64,000 nucleotides of DNA from Dietzia psychralcaliphila (GCF_003096095.1 NZ_CP015453.1:1674001-1738000), one strand, 5' to 3'; shown: positions 36,390 to 44,740, counted from the stretch's first letter. Numbers and translations are program-made. The notes: generated by a model not told the origin, from the sequence alone.

Positions 36390-36494
36390 ATGGAGTGGGC
36401 GAGTGTAACCGTGGTGGCCATTGGCCTGGGCGTGTTCTGGGCCAGCGTGCTCTGCCTCATTGTCGCCCTGACAGGGACCGCTCCCCAGGCGTGA
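36390..36494 (+). CDS. Putative 34-residue single-span membrane peptide
   Basis: The frame starting at the ATG at 36390 (AGGGG nine bases upstream) encodes a peptide that is nearly all one membrane helix (ASVTVVAIGLGVFWASVLCL). The acidic E2 and short C-terminal tail TGTAPQA are the only polar parts. Small membrane peptides are common beside copper genes, but this one is not recognised and could be spurious. It is not part of the downstream operon, which has its own promoter at 36546-36565. Confidence 0.4.
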   Translation: MEWASVTVVAIGLGVFWASVLCLIVALTGTAPQA

Positions 36495-36545
36495 GACACC
36501 CAGGGACCAATCGATGGGTGAGCCGGGTTCAACCACCTACCCCAC

Positions 36546-36565
36546 ATACCCCATATGGGTATAAT
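36546..36565 (+). promoter_or_regulatory. CsoR-type operator overlapping a TATAAT -10 box
   Basis: ATACCC (36546-36551), N5, GGGTAT (36557-36562), with a perfect CCCATATGGG core at 36550-36559, is a CsoR-like copper operator. A consensus -10 TATAAT occupies 36560-36565, so a bound repressor would block the promoter. The CTCC peptide start follows 14 bp later. The -35 is not obvious. Confidence 0.7.
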
Positions 36566-36578
36566 TGGAGGTGTTCCA

Positions 36579-36815
36579 GTGAGCACCAGCAACGAATATG
36601 AAGAGGAGAAGATGTCTATCCAGCCTCGCAGTAACCTTCCGTTGGAAGCGATCGCTGAATCCTGCACGTGCTGCTCCACACCCAGACCCTCGGTGCCGAT
36701 GCCGATCCACGGTCTCCAGACCGACCGCCACGCCTCGCACCCGGCGCCACCACCCCCCAGACACCGGCGGGCCACACGCTCGGGACTGAGAAGTAGCGAA
36801 GGACGATCGCGATGA
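36579..36815 (+). CDS. Small CTCC-motif peptide, putative copper-binding or leader peptide
   Basis: The first gene of the copper-type operon encodes 78 residues from a GTG at 36579 (GGAGG upstream) or 67 from an ATG at 36612 (AGAGGAG upstream, arguably better). It contains SCTCCSTPRPSVPMPIHG: three Cys within four residues followed by Met and His, a likely thiolate Cu(I) site. The tail is His/Pro/Arg-rich and low in complexity. No signal peptide, so it is cytoplasmic. I know no named family. It overlaps the SHOCT gene by four bases (ATGA). It could be a metallothionein-like buffer or a regulatory leader peptide. Confidence 0.6.
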   Translation: MSTSNEYEEEKMSIQPRSNLPLEAIAESCTCCSTPRPSVPMPIHGLQTDRHASHPAPPPPRHRRATRSGLRSSEGRSR

Positions 36816-37078
36816 TGTGGAACAACGGGATGGGTTCGGGAATGGGCTGGATGTGGATCTTCTGGCTCTTGGTCATTCTGGGCACGGTGGTGGTCACCGT
36901 CGTCCTGGCGAAAGCGTTCACCGGCGGCCGGGGCCAGACCGGAGGGCATGAGCATGTCAAAACCGGGGAACGCCCGCGCCAGCCGCGAGAGATCCTGGAC
37001 GAACGCTACGCCCGTGGAGAGCTAACCACCGAGGAGTACCGGGAGCGACTACACACTCTGGGCGAGGGACGGCAGTGA
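36812..37078 (+). CDS. SHOCT-domain small membrane protein
   Basis: The 88-residue protein has a Met/Gly/Trp-rich N-terminus (MMWNNGMGSGMGWMW), one membrane helix at about residues 14-33 and a C-terminal SHOCT motif (EILDERYARGELTTEEYRERL). Such small proteins recur next to copper-handling genes, and the exposed Met residues could ligand copper. Both ends overlap neighbours by four bases, so it is translated in a chain: CTCC peptide, SHOCT protein, multicopper oxidase. Start is the ATG at 36812; an immediately following ATG is the alternative. Confidence 0.85.
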   Translation: MMWNNGMGSGMGWMWIFWLLVILGTVVVTVVLAKAFTGGRGQTGGHEHVKTGERPRQPREILDERYARGELTTEEYRERLHTLGEGRQ

Positions 37079-38556
37079 GCGAGCTGACCCGACGGCAGCT
37101 CCTCGCACTGGGTTTGGCAGGGGCCGGCACCGCCGCCGTGGGCGGGGCCGGCCTGTGGTGGACCGTCAGTGAGGGCAACACCACGAACAGTGGTGGCTTC
37201 TCCGACGGTGGTGATGACCTTCTCGAGCCGGACGTGGTGGCCAGTCGGGACGGTGTGCTCGATCTGGAGTTGGTCGCCGCCCCCGCCCGGGTCAAGATCG
37301 GCGGGCGAAACGCAAACGTGCAGGCGTTCAACGGCACACTCCCAGGCCCCACCCTGCGCGTTCGGGGCGGAGACACGATCCGAGTGGCGATTGCCAACGA
37401 ACTCGACACCCCGACCAACCTGCACGTACACGGGTTGCACGTCTCCCCCGAGGGCAATGGCGACAACCCCTTCGTCAGCATCTCCCCCGGCGAGTCCTTC
37501 GACTACGAAATCGTCCTGCCAAACGACCACCCGCCCGGGACTTTCTGGTACCACCCCCACCACCACGGCCATGTCGCTGACCAACTGGCGGCCGGACTCT
37601 ACGGAGCGATCGTTGTTGAGGACCCCGAGCCGGTCCCGGTGTCCCGTGAGCGCACCTTGGTCGTCTCCGACATCACCCTCGACGGCACTGGCAACCCGGC
37701 TGCCGCGTCCCCGCCCGAGAAGATGATGGGCCGTCAAGGCGAGATAGTGATGGTCAACGGCCAGGTTCGGCCCCGGGCCACCGCTTCGCCGGGAGAGCGA
37801 GAGCAGTGGCGGATCGTCAACGCCTGCCCGTCCCGCTACCTGCGCCTGACCCTGGATGGTCAGTCTCTGCGCCTGCTCGGCCGTGACACCGGCCGCCTAC
37901 CCGAACCTGTCGACCTCACCGAGGTGACGCTGGCTCCCGGAAACAGAGTCGAACTCCTGGTGGACGCTCGCCAGGGCACCTCCACTCTGCTCAGCATCCC
38001 GGTGGACCGCGGCGCCATGCCTGGCATGATGGGCGGACCCATGGCCGGTGCGTTCCCGGCGGACGACGAGCCGATCGGTCTGCTCACGCTGGACGTGACT
38101 GGGCCCCCGGCGGACGAACCCGATCCCGTGCCCGCAGGACCGGCCCTGCGGGACCTGCGCACCGCACCGGTAACTGCCCGTCGAACCCTGGAATTCGCCA
38201 TGGGCATGGGCATGGGCCGTGGGATGCGCGGAGCCGAATCGATGATGTCGTTCACCATCAACGGCCGACAGTTCGACGCCGACCGAAACGACATCACGGT
38301 CCGCGCCGGAACTGTGGAGGAATGGACCCTGACCAACACCAGCCCCATGGACCACCCAATGCACCTGCACGTGTGGCCCATGCAAGTCCTCGACGACGGC
38401 GAGTCACCCACCTGGCAGGACGTGGTCAACATTCCGGCCTTCGGCCGCGTCACCATCCGCGTGGCCTTCGACGACATCGTCGGCCGCACCGTCTACCACT
38501 GTCACATCCTCGACCACGAGGACCTCGGCATGATGGGCACGATCCTGGTCCGCTGA
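37075..38556 (+). CDS. Multicopper oxidase (CueO-like)
   Basis: This 493-residue exported enzyme oxidises Cu(I) to less toxic Cu(II) outside the membrane. The N-terminus LTRRQLLALGLAGAGTAAVGG is a twin-arginine signal, so it is exported folded. All four copper motifs are present: HVHGLH, WYHPHHHGH, HPMHLH and HCHILDHEDLGMM, giving T1, T2 and T3 ligands. Met-rich stretches (MPGMMGGPMAG; MGMGMGRGMRG) resemble the copper-acquisition loops of CueO. The GTG start overlaps the SHOCT stop. Its operon is headed by a CsoR-type promoter. The only CsoR-family gene here (50.3 kb) is CstR-like, so the copper repressor is elsewhere. Confidence 0.94.
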   Translation: MSELTRRQLLALGLAGAGTAAVGGAGLWWTVSEGNTTNSGGFSDGGDDLLEPDVVASRDGVLDLELVAAPARVKIGGRNANVQAFNGTLPGPTLRVRGGDTIRVAIANELDTPTNLHVHGLHVSPEGNGDNPFVSISPGESFDYEIVLPNDHPPGTFWYHPHHHGHVADQLAAGLYGAIVVEDPEPVPVSRERTLVVSDITLDGTGNPAAASPPEKMMGRQGEIVMVNGQVRPRATASPGEREQWRIVNACPSRYLRLTLDGQSLRLLGRDTGRLPEPVDLTEVTLAPGNRVELLVDARQGTSTLLSIPVDRGAMPGMMGGPMAGAFPADDEPIGLLTLDVTGPPADEPDPVPAGPALRDLRTAPVTARRTLEFAMGMGMGRGMRGAESMMSFTINGRQFDADRNDITVRAGTVEEWTLTNTSPMDHPMHLHVWPMQVLDDGESPTWQDVVNIPAFGRVTIRVAFDDIVGRTVYHCHILDHEDLGMMGTILVR

Positions 38557-38621
38557 ACTCGGCGCACCCGACCGCAAGCACACCGCCAACCCCGCCCGAC
38601 GAGAAGAAAGTACGGTACCGC

Positions 38622-39089
38622 ATGGATCGCAGCGCCCAGTCCTCGAACTCACTGACCCTCACTGGATCCGTTGCGCTCGGGACGGGGGTGATGATCGGGG
38701 CGGGCATTTTCGCCCTGGTAGGGCAGGTCGCCGAGCTGGCCGGGGGGTGGATGCCGTGGGCCTTCCTTGCCGGGGCAGTGGTGGTGGCCTTCAGCTCCTA
38801 CTCCTACATCCGCTACTCAGCCACCAACCCTTCCTCGGGCGGAATCGCGATGCAACTCAAAGCCGCGTATGGACCCGGGGTCGTGGCTGGCTCGGTTTCG
38901 CTGTTCATGTACGTGTCGATGATCCTCGCCGAGTCCCTTCTCGGCCGAACCTTCGGTACCTACATGCTGCGACCGTTCGGGATGCAGGACTCCGACGTGT
39001 GGGTCCCGGTGCTGGCCGTCCTCGCCATCGCCGGCGCCGCACTGGTGAACCTGGTGGGCAACCAACTAGGGCGTGTCTCCCATAGCTGA
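38622..39089 (+). pseudogene. APC-family permease, truncated by IS5 copy 2
   Basis: The first 148 residues are a good amino-acid/polyamine permease N-terminus: LTGSVALGTGVMIGAGIFALVGQ is the conserved first helix, and four further hydrophobic segments follow up to NLVGNQ. IS5 copy 2 then interrupts it (at 39067) and the frame runs into IS sequence to a stop at 39089. Normal length is above 400 residues. The 3' part is nowhere in the window, so a deletion accompanied the insertion. It was the fourth gene of the copper-type operon. Confidence 0.85.
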
Positions 39090-40043
39090 GCGGTGACCCG
39101 CGAGACCGTGGCCGTATGGGGCAGACGAAGTCACGTTTTCGCCAGTTCACCGACGAGCAGTGGGAGCGGATAGAGCCCCTGCTGCCCTCCAATGAAGGGC
39201 GGCAGGGGCATCCGTTTCGCGACAATCGCAAGGTCGTCGAGGGGATCATCTACCGCTACCGAGCAGGTATTCCCTGGCGGGACCTACCTCGCGAGGAGTT
39301 CGGGGCGTGGCAGACAGTGTGGAAGCGTCACGCCCGCTACGCCCGGGACGGGACCTGGGATCGCATCCTGCACGTGATCCTGGCTGACGCTGACGCAGGC
39401 GGAAAGATCGACTGGAACGTCTCGGTGGATGCGACCATCTGCCGCGCTCATCAACACGGTACGAACACCACCCGCCCTGAGCAGGACACAGGGGGCTCGG
39501 TCGAATCACAAGAACCGGCCCTACCGGGACTGTGAACCCGCAGGTCACGGCATCGGCCGGTCGCGTGGCGGGCTGACGACCAAGATCCACAGCGCGGTCG
39601 ACGGGCGTGGGCGGCCGCTGGCGAATGTGGTGACCGGCGGGCAGCGCAACGACGGGGCGATGCTCGCCGAAGTGCTGGCCGACATCCACGTTCCTCGCCA
39701 AGTCCGTGGCCGACCCCGCACCCGCCCGGACGCGGTGATCGCCGACAAGGCGTACTCGTCCGGCACGATCCGCCGCAAGCTCCGCAGTCGCGGTATCGCC
39801 GCTGTCATCCCGGAGAAAAGCGACACCATCGCCGCTCGCGAACGCCGCGGCAGCCGCGGTGGCCGACCCCCGAAACTCGACACTGGCCTCTACAAAGACC
39901 GAAACGTCGTTGAACGTTCCTTCGCTCTGGCCAAGCAATGGCGAGCGCTGGCCACCCGCTACGACAAACTCGCGATAACCTACCGCGCCGCCGTCACCCT
40001 CTGTGCAATTCTCACCTGGCTACGCCGATTGGGAGACACGCCC
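39069..40043 (+). mobile_element. IS5-family element, copy 2
   Basis: This 975-bp element has the same inverted ends as copy 1 (GGGCGTGTCTCCC and GGGAGACACGCCC) and TA on both sides. It is in the same orientation as copy 1 but differs at many positions. It truncates the permease on its left, and its right end forms the CTAG used by IS1182 copy 2. Confidence 0.9.
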
Positions 40044-40046
40044 TAG
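39116..40046 (+). CDS. IS5-family transposase, copy 2 (two overlapping frames)
   Basis: As in copy 1, two frames (39116-39535 and 39429-40046) join by a programmed frameshift. The first carries the DUF4096 region and Asp in SVDATICRAHQHG; the second VIADKAYSSGTIRRKLRSRG with the second Asp and KDRNVVERSFALAKQWRAL with the Glu. Differences from copy 1 (for example ILHVILADADAGGK in place of LQAILAEADAAGK) are scattered through the gene, and both frames stay open, so both copies look functional. Confidence 0.88.
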
Positions 40047-41890
40047 GAGACTGCTGAACAATCAGGGTGTCCGCCCCGCGGGGTGACCCGGGCCTGAAAT
40101 ACTTGGTTCATGCAGGGTGAGTGGGATCGGCAGCGTGAGTTGCTGGATGTGGAGTCGGTGGCGGGGCATCTGCTCGAGCCCGGCAGCGTGTTCGCGTTGC
40201 TGGCCGAGCATCGGGATCGCTTGTTCCCGGCGGAGTTGTTCGCCGATCTGTTTCCCTCGGGCCGGGGCCGGCCGTCGATCCCGGGGGAGGTGATCGCCTC
40301 GGTCATCGTGCTTCAGGCTCTGTTTGGGCACTCCGACCGGGAGGCCGTGGATGCGTTGACGTTTGACCTGCGGTGGAAGGCCGCGTGCGGGTACGCGGTC
40401 GATGCCAAGGGCTTCGACTCGTCGACGTTGACTTACTGGCGGCGCCGGCTGGCCGCCAGCGAGAATCCGCAGCGGATCTTCGAGGTGGTGCGCCAGGTCA
40501 TCGCCGAGACCGGAGCGGTCAAGACTAAGACCCGCCGCGCACTGGACTCGACGGTTCTGGATGATGCGGTGGCCCGTCAGGACACGATCACCCAACTCAT
40601 CGCCCAGATCAGGCGGGTCGGCCGCGAAGTGCCCGGCGCGAAAGAGCTGATCGCCTCCGAGTGCACCCGGTTGGCGGCGGTGTGCGGGCACGATTACTCC
40701 GAGGCCGGTAAGCCGCGTATTGCCTGGGATGACCAGGCCGCCCGCGACGAGCTGGTCTCGGCCCTGGTCGCAGACGCTCTGGCACTGCTTGAGGCTCTGG
40801 ATGTTGAGGCGATCACCGCCGCCGGCGGCAGACCAGCCGAGGCGGTGGCGCTGCTGGCATTGGTCGCCGGCCAGGACGTCGAGCCCGCCGAGGATTCCGA
40901 TGGCACCGACGGCCGGTGGCGCATCGCCCGCCGCACCGTCCCGGACCGGGTGATCTCTACCGTGGACCCCGATGCCCGGCACGCGCACAAGACCCAGCAG
41001 CGTCGCCAGGACGGGTTCAAAGCCCACATCGTGGTCGAACCCGATACCGGGCTGACCACTGCGGCCCGGCTGACTCGGGCCAGCGGTCCGGACAATTCCG
41101 ACGCCGCCGTCGGTGCGGACCTGGTGACCACAGATCCCACCACTACAGACGTCGAACACATTGAAGTGCTCGGAGACTCGGCGTACGCCACCGGAGACAT
41201 GCTGGCCACCCTCGCCGGAAAGCAGTGGCTGCCCCTGGTCAAACCCTGGCCGACCAGGCCCGCTGTGGAGGGCGGGTTTGGTCTGGATGACTTCACCTTC
41301 GATGCCGCGGCAAACACGTTGACCTGCCCGGCTGATGTCACGCGGACAGTGTCGCCGCAGGGCCGGGCGAAGTTCGGTGCGGCCTGCCGGCAGTGTCCGC
41401 TGCGCCAGCGGTGCACCACCTCACAATCCGGCCGCTCGGTGCTGCTGGGCGAGCACCATGTGCTGCAACGCCAGCACCGCCAGCGCGCACAGGGCGAGGA
41501 CTTCCGGGCCACCTACCGGCAGCATCGCCCGATGGTGGAACGCTCCATCGCCTGGCTCACCCGAGGCGCCCGACGAGTGCCCTATCGCGGGGTGGATAAG
41601 AACAACAGCTGGCTCCACCACCGCGCCGCCGCCCTCAACCTACGTCGACTGCTAGCCATGGGCCTGACCCACCAGAACGGAGCTTGGGCCCTGGCCTGAC
41701 CAGCAGTTAGGGGAGCCGCCTCTCACCGATGGCCGGTGAGACCGCGCATAATCACATCAAGTGGACCGAAGACCCTCGGTCGTCGCACCCAGAGTGCTGA
41801 CCTAAAACGCCGCTCGCCATCCCACCGGTGACGCCCGGGCCCGCCGCTCACACGACCGCCAACCCCAATAGCGCCTTGTTCAGCAGTCTC
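40047..41890 (+). mobile_element. IS1182-family element, copy 2
   Basis: This 1844-bp copy is inverted relative to copy 1, with the same ends and CTAG on both sides (40043-40046 and 41891-41894). It sits exactly at the right terminus of IS5 copy 2. Length and compared sequence match copy 1. Confidence 0.92.
40110..41699 (+). CDS. IS1182-family transposase, copy 2
   Basis: The 529-residue transposase is identical to that of copy 1, with the same DDE residues and CRQCPLRQRC cluster. Being intact and identical to the inverted copy, it can supply transposition for the whole structure and offers a homologous region for inversion of the DNA between the copies. The 190 bases after its stop are IS terminal sequence. 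Confidence 0.95.
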   Translation: MQGEWDRQRELLDVESVAGHLLEPGSVFALLAEHRDRLFPAELFADLFPSGRGRPSIPGEVIASVIVLQALFGHSDREAVDALTFDLRWKAACGYAVDAKGFDSSTLTYWRRRLAASENPQRIFEVVRQVIAETGAVKTKTRRALDSTVLDDAVARQDTITQLIAQIRRVGREVPGAKELIASECTRLAAVCGHDYSEAGKPRIAWDDQAARDELVSALVADALALLEALDVEAITAAGGRPAEAVALLALVAGQDVEPAEDSDGTDGRWRIARRTVPDRVISTVDPDARHAHKTQQRRQDGFKAHIVVEPDTGLTTAARLTRASGPDNSDAAVGADLVTTDPTTTDVEHIEVLGDSAYATGDMLATLAGKQWLPLVKPWPTRPAVEGGFGLDDFTFDAAANTLTCPADVTRTVSPQGRAKFGAACRQCPLRQRCTTSQSGRSVLLGEHHVLQRQHRQRAQGEDFRATYRQHRPMVERSIAWLTRGARRVPYRGVDKNNSWLHHRAAALNLRRLLAMGLTHQNGAWALA

Positions 41891-41963
41891 CTAGCTGTTC
41901 ATGCTTAGGGACGGTGGCGGTAACGGTTACGGGCGGGGCGGGTCCGCGAGGGGAATGGCCGGT

Positions 41964-42941
41964 TCAGATGCAGCCGCTGAGTGCCGCCAACATGTAAGGG
42001 ATGTGGACGAATGCGGCGAGGGCGATCAGAGCGGCCATGCAGCAGGTGCTGGCGGTCGCGGCTACGGCTCCGGCGGTCCCGCGGTCAGGTTGCACGAGGT
42101 GCGCGATCCGGTTCGGGCCGAGCGCGTAGAGCGCTCCTTCTGCGGTTGGTTGCTGGGAGAGGCGGGCGGCCTGACCGAGGACGAGTAGCGCCCCCGCCAG
42201 CGCGGGAGTTCCGGATACTCGCCGGGCGTGGTCGTCGGCGGCGATCTCCAGGTAGTGGCCCAGGGCGTCCTCGGCGGCGGCCAGCATCGGGATCCACCGC
42301 AGTCTTGTGGTCAGTCCGCTGACGATCGCGGTAATGAGATGGTGGCGCTGCTGTAGGTGGGCGTGCTCGTGGGCTAGGACGGCCACGAGTTCGTCGACGG
42401 AGAACAGCTGGACTGCGCCGGTGGAGATCACGATGCCGCCGTGGCGGCGGGGGAGGCTGAGGGCGAATGGGTGTGAATCGTCCGCCAGGAGCACGTCGTA
42501 TCCGTGCATGCGTCGAGGCCGTGCGGTCTGTCGGTATCGCATTGCGGTGCGCAGCGTGCTTCGGCGGCGGCGGATGGTCTCGATGCTGACTGAGGTCAGG
42601 TGCAGCAACACGGCGGCTGCTGGCAGTGCCAGCAGAATTGCCACCGGGAAGGGAGTGTTGAACGTCTGGTCACCGAACGGATTGGCGGCAGCAAGGCACT
42701 GCTCACACACCTGGGCTGCACGGGCTGGAAGCACCACCGGCCCCGAAAGTACCCATGCGAGCACCGGCCCCACCGCGAGAAGTGTCAGCACCCAGGCCGC
42801 CACGCCGCCGGCGAGCAGTCCTGCGGCCAGGCGCGGGACCCTCATAAGCAGCGGGGCGGCGCTGCGCAGTACTCGCGGGCCCGCCAGTGCGGACACGACC
42901 AGTCCGATGATCAGCATCGCGGCCAGCAGTCCGGAGGTCAT
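41964..42941 (-). CDS. M56-family membrane metallopeptidase (second)
   Basis: This 325-residue protein has N-terminal helices at about residues 5-25, 38-65 and 95-118, an extracellular loop with a Cys pair (AAQVCEQCLAAANPFG) between helices two and three, then a zinc protease domain with HEHAH in VLAHEHAHLQQRHH and EIAADDHARR as third ligand. A C-terminal helix is present. The exported CxxC-like pair could act as a thiol-redox sensor, which would suit the adjacent disulfide genes; this is inference. It overlaps the upstream blaI gene by four bases, the usual BlaI-protease pairing. Confidence 0.9.
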   Translation of the reverse strand: MTSGLLAAMLIIGLVVSALAGPRVLRSAAPLLMRVPRLAAGLLAGGVAAWVLTLLAVGPVLAWVLSGPVVLPARAAQVCEQCLAAANPFGDQTFNTPFPVAILLALPAAAVLLHLTSVSIETIRRRRSTLRTAMRYRQTARPRRMHGYDVLLADDSHPFALSLPRRHGGIVISTGAVQLFSVDELVAVLAHEHAHLQQRHHLITAIVSGLTTRLRWIPMLAAAEDALGHYLEIAADDHARRVSGTPALAGALLVLGQAARLSQQPTAEGALYALGPNRIAHLVQPDRGTAGAVAATASTCCMAALIALAAFVHIPYMLAALSGCI

Positions 42942-43324
42942 GGGTTGATCCCTTCGTCGCGGCGACGGAGGTAGTCGCGCAGCAGGTCCAGGTCGGTGTC
43001 GGGGATCCGCTCCGCGAAGTTCAGGATGGACGCCGCGCGATCCCTGCTCGTGCCAAGTGCATGGTCCATTACCGAGGCGACGTGTTCCTCACGGGTGCAC
43101 CGTGCCTCGTACACCGTGGATCGACCCCTTTTGCCGGAGTCGACCAGGTTCTTGCGGTGCAGGTTGGTCAGAACGGTGGCGATGGTGGTGTACGCGAAGT
43201 CTCCGGGTAGTCGACCGATGAGCTCGCGGATGGTGAAGGTCCCCTCGTCCCACAGCAGGTCCATCACCTGTGTCTCCAGGGTTCCCAGCCGGGGCGGCTC
43301 CCCGACGGTCTCGGCAGCGCTCAT
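42938..43324 (-). CDS. BlaI/MecI-family repressor (second)
   Basis: This 128-residue winged-helix repressor has LGTLETQVMDLLWDEGTFTIREL and FAYTTIATVLTNLHRKNLV as the DNA-binding part and a helical dimerisation tail. The recognition helix differs from the blaI at 26.9 kb, and so do the half-sites of its presumed operator (43910-43943). The ATG at 43324 overlaps the gene before it, and the stop overlaps the M56 gene, so three genes form one coupled operon. It should repress both this operon and the divergent Dsb/Ccd/Lnt operon until cleaved by the M56 protease. Confidence 0.93.
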   Translation of the reverse strand: MSAAETVGEPPRLGTLETQVMDLLWDEGTFTIRELIGRLPGDFAYTTIATVLTNLHRKNLVDSGKRGRSTVYEARCTREEHVASVMDHALGTSRDRAASILNFAERIPDTDLDLLRDYLRRRDEGINP

Positions 43325-43899
43325 ACCCGCTCCTCGACACGCACTGCGGGCAGCGGGCATGCGATCTGCCCCCGCAGACGCACCACGAGCGCGATTCCGG
43401 TCAGCAGCAACGCCACGATCGCCAGGATCGGCTGCACCGGCGCGAACCAGGTGATCGCCCCGGAGTATCCCAGAGCGAGCAGCGCCAATTTGTTGCAGAC
43501 CGGGCAGCCGACCGCGAACCACGCCAGGACTGCGCCGATCATGCCGAACCGGCTCGAGCGACGGGCCTCTACGTCGTCTCCCAGCTCCGTGGTGCCCTCG
43601 ACACCTGACGGCGAGGCAGTCGCCGACCCGCGAACGTACGTGGCGAAGAGCATCCCGGAAAACACGGCGGTGAGGATCCAGACCGGGTAATTCCACCACA
43701 CCGGCGGGATCTCCCGGGTGAACACCGAGTTGGGGATCAGTACCGTCGCCAGGCCGAGGAGTACTCCGAAGACGAGCGCTACCGCGCCTGCAGTCACGAC
43801 CTGGCGCGGCGTCCACGTCCGCAGCCCGCGTGCCGCGAGTGCGAGGGTCTGCGGCCACGACGTCAGGGCACTTCGGAACCTATCCATACGGGCCATCAT
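43321..43899 (-). CDS. Membrane protein with CPVC motif, putative thiol-redox partner
   Basis: The 192-residue protein has about four membrane helices, with a cytoplasmic linker at about residues 90-115. AWFAVGCPVCNKLALLALG puts a CxxC pair at the start of the third helix, the arrangement used by membrane thiol relays such as DsbD/CcdA or VKOR, although the sequence fits neither family clearly. It is the first gene of the blaI/M56 operon and faces the DsbA-like operon, so a role in moving electrons across the membrane is plausible. Start uncertain: ATG codons at 43899, 43896 and 43887. Confidence 0.7.
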   Translation of the reverse strand: MMARMDRFRSALTSWPQTLALAARGLRTWTPRQVVTAGAVALVFGVLLGLATVLIPNSVFTREIPPVWWNYPVWILTAVFSGMLFATYVRGSATASPSGVEGTTELGDDVEARRSSRFGMIGAVLAWFAVGCPVCNKLALLALGYSGAITWFAPVQPILAIVALLLTGIALVVRLRGQIACPLPAVRVEERV

Positions 43900-43909
43900 G
43901 CCACGGGCC

Positions 43910-43943
43910 GACTATCCCCAATAGTCGACTATGTGTAATAGTC
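43910..43943. promoter_or_regulatory. Two tandem perfect dyads, presumed BlaI operator
   Basis: GACTAT-N5-ATAGTC occurs twice back to back (43910-43926 and 43927-43943), each 17 bp and perfect. They lie in the divergent region between the CPVC/blaI/M56 operon and the DsbA operon. Geometry (6-5-6) equals that of the cyd operators, but the half-site is different. This matches a BlaI dimer pair binding adjacent sites. Confidence 0.8.
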
Positions 43944-43984
43944 GTACCGGTCGATGATCCACCAGTTTGCGAAAGGGACCGCCC

Positions 43985-44737
43985 GTGAGCACCAATCAAC
44001 CGCTAGCCCGCCACACCCTTGAGGCGAAGTACCGGCGGGCGACCATCGGGAACTGGATCCTGGGTGCGATCGCCGTCTTCCTCGGGATCGTGGTGCTCGC
44101 CCAGACACTGACCGGCCAATCCCCGACGACTGGGACGTCTGTGGCCGCGGAGTCCGCTGACGGCGCGCAGACCACCGGGGGCGACATGGAGTTCGTTCGG
44201 CGCGAGGCCGATGACCCGAAGGCGATCGGTGATGTCGACGCACCGGTGGTCCTGACAGAGTGGATCGATCTGCGGTGCCCCTTCTGTGCTTCGTTCAGCC
44301 GCGACACACTGCCCGTGTTGATCGAGGAGTACGTGGACACCGGCAGGGTCCGCATCGAGTTCACCGACGTCGCCTACTTCGGCGAGCAGTCCGAGGACGC
44401 CCAGATCGCGGCGCAGGCCGCCGCGAACCAGGACAAGTACGTCGACTACATCACCGCCGTCTTCGACGCGGCCCCCGATAGCGGACACCCGGATCTGACC
44501 CGCGAGGTGCTCATCGACTTCGCTGAACAGGTCGACATGCCGGACATGGAGAAGTTCACCGCAGATCTCGATGATCCGCAGATCCGAGCGCAGGCGGAGG
44601 CCGAGACCCGCAATGCGCAGCAACTCGGCGTCACGGCCACCCCGTTCTTCGTCGCGGGCCAGGCCGCGCTGTCCGGAGCGCAGCCGGTGGCCACGTTCCG
44701 TGAGTATCTGGACGAAGCTCTCGCGGCGGTGGAGTGA
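43985..44737 (+). CDS. DsbA-like membrane-anchored thioredoxin protein (first)
   Basis: This 250-residue protein has an N-terminal anchor helix (residues about 22-42) and an extracytoplasmic DsbA-like thioredoxin domain. The active site is LRCPFCASFS (CPFC), and the cis-Pro lies in LGVTATPFFVAG. It probably forms or reduces disulfides in exported proteins. GTG start at 43985, chosen for AAAGGGACC upstream. The ccdA-like gene follows three bases later, giving a thioredoxin-plus-electron-carrier module that is repeated further along the operon. Confidence 0.9.
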   Translation: MSTNQPLARHTLEAKYRRATIGNWILGAIAVFLGIVVLAQTLTGQSPTTGTSVAAESADGAQTTGGDMEFVRREADDPKAIGDVDAPVVLTEWIDLRCPFCASFSRDTLPVLIEEYVDTGRVRIEFTDVAYFGEQSEDAQIAAQAAANQDKYVDYITAVFDAAPDSGHPDLTREVLIDFAEQVDMPDMEKFTADLDDPQIRAQAEAETRNAQQLGVTATPFFVAGQAALSGAQPVATFREYLDEALAAVE

Positions 44738-44740
44738 GTC

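Larger units (their letters stand above)
33297..41894. mobile_element. Nested IS1182/IS5 composite structure (8.6 kb)
   Basis: The order is IS1182 copy 1 (inverted), IS5 copy 1, copper-type cargo (36123-39068), IS5 copy 2, IS1182 copy 2. The IS1182 copies are inverted and identical at the protein level; the IS5 copies are direct and diverged. CTAG stands at all four IS1182 ends. Such an arrangement could move as a unit by the outer IS1182 pair. The cargo permease is cut by IS5 copy 2, showing that the right half of the original operon has been lost. Confidence 0.75.
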
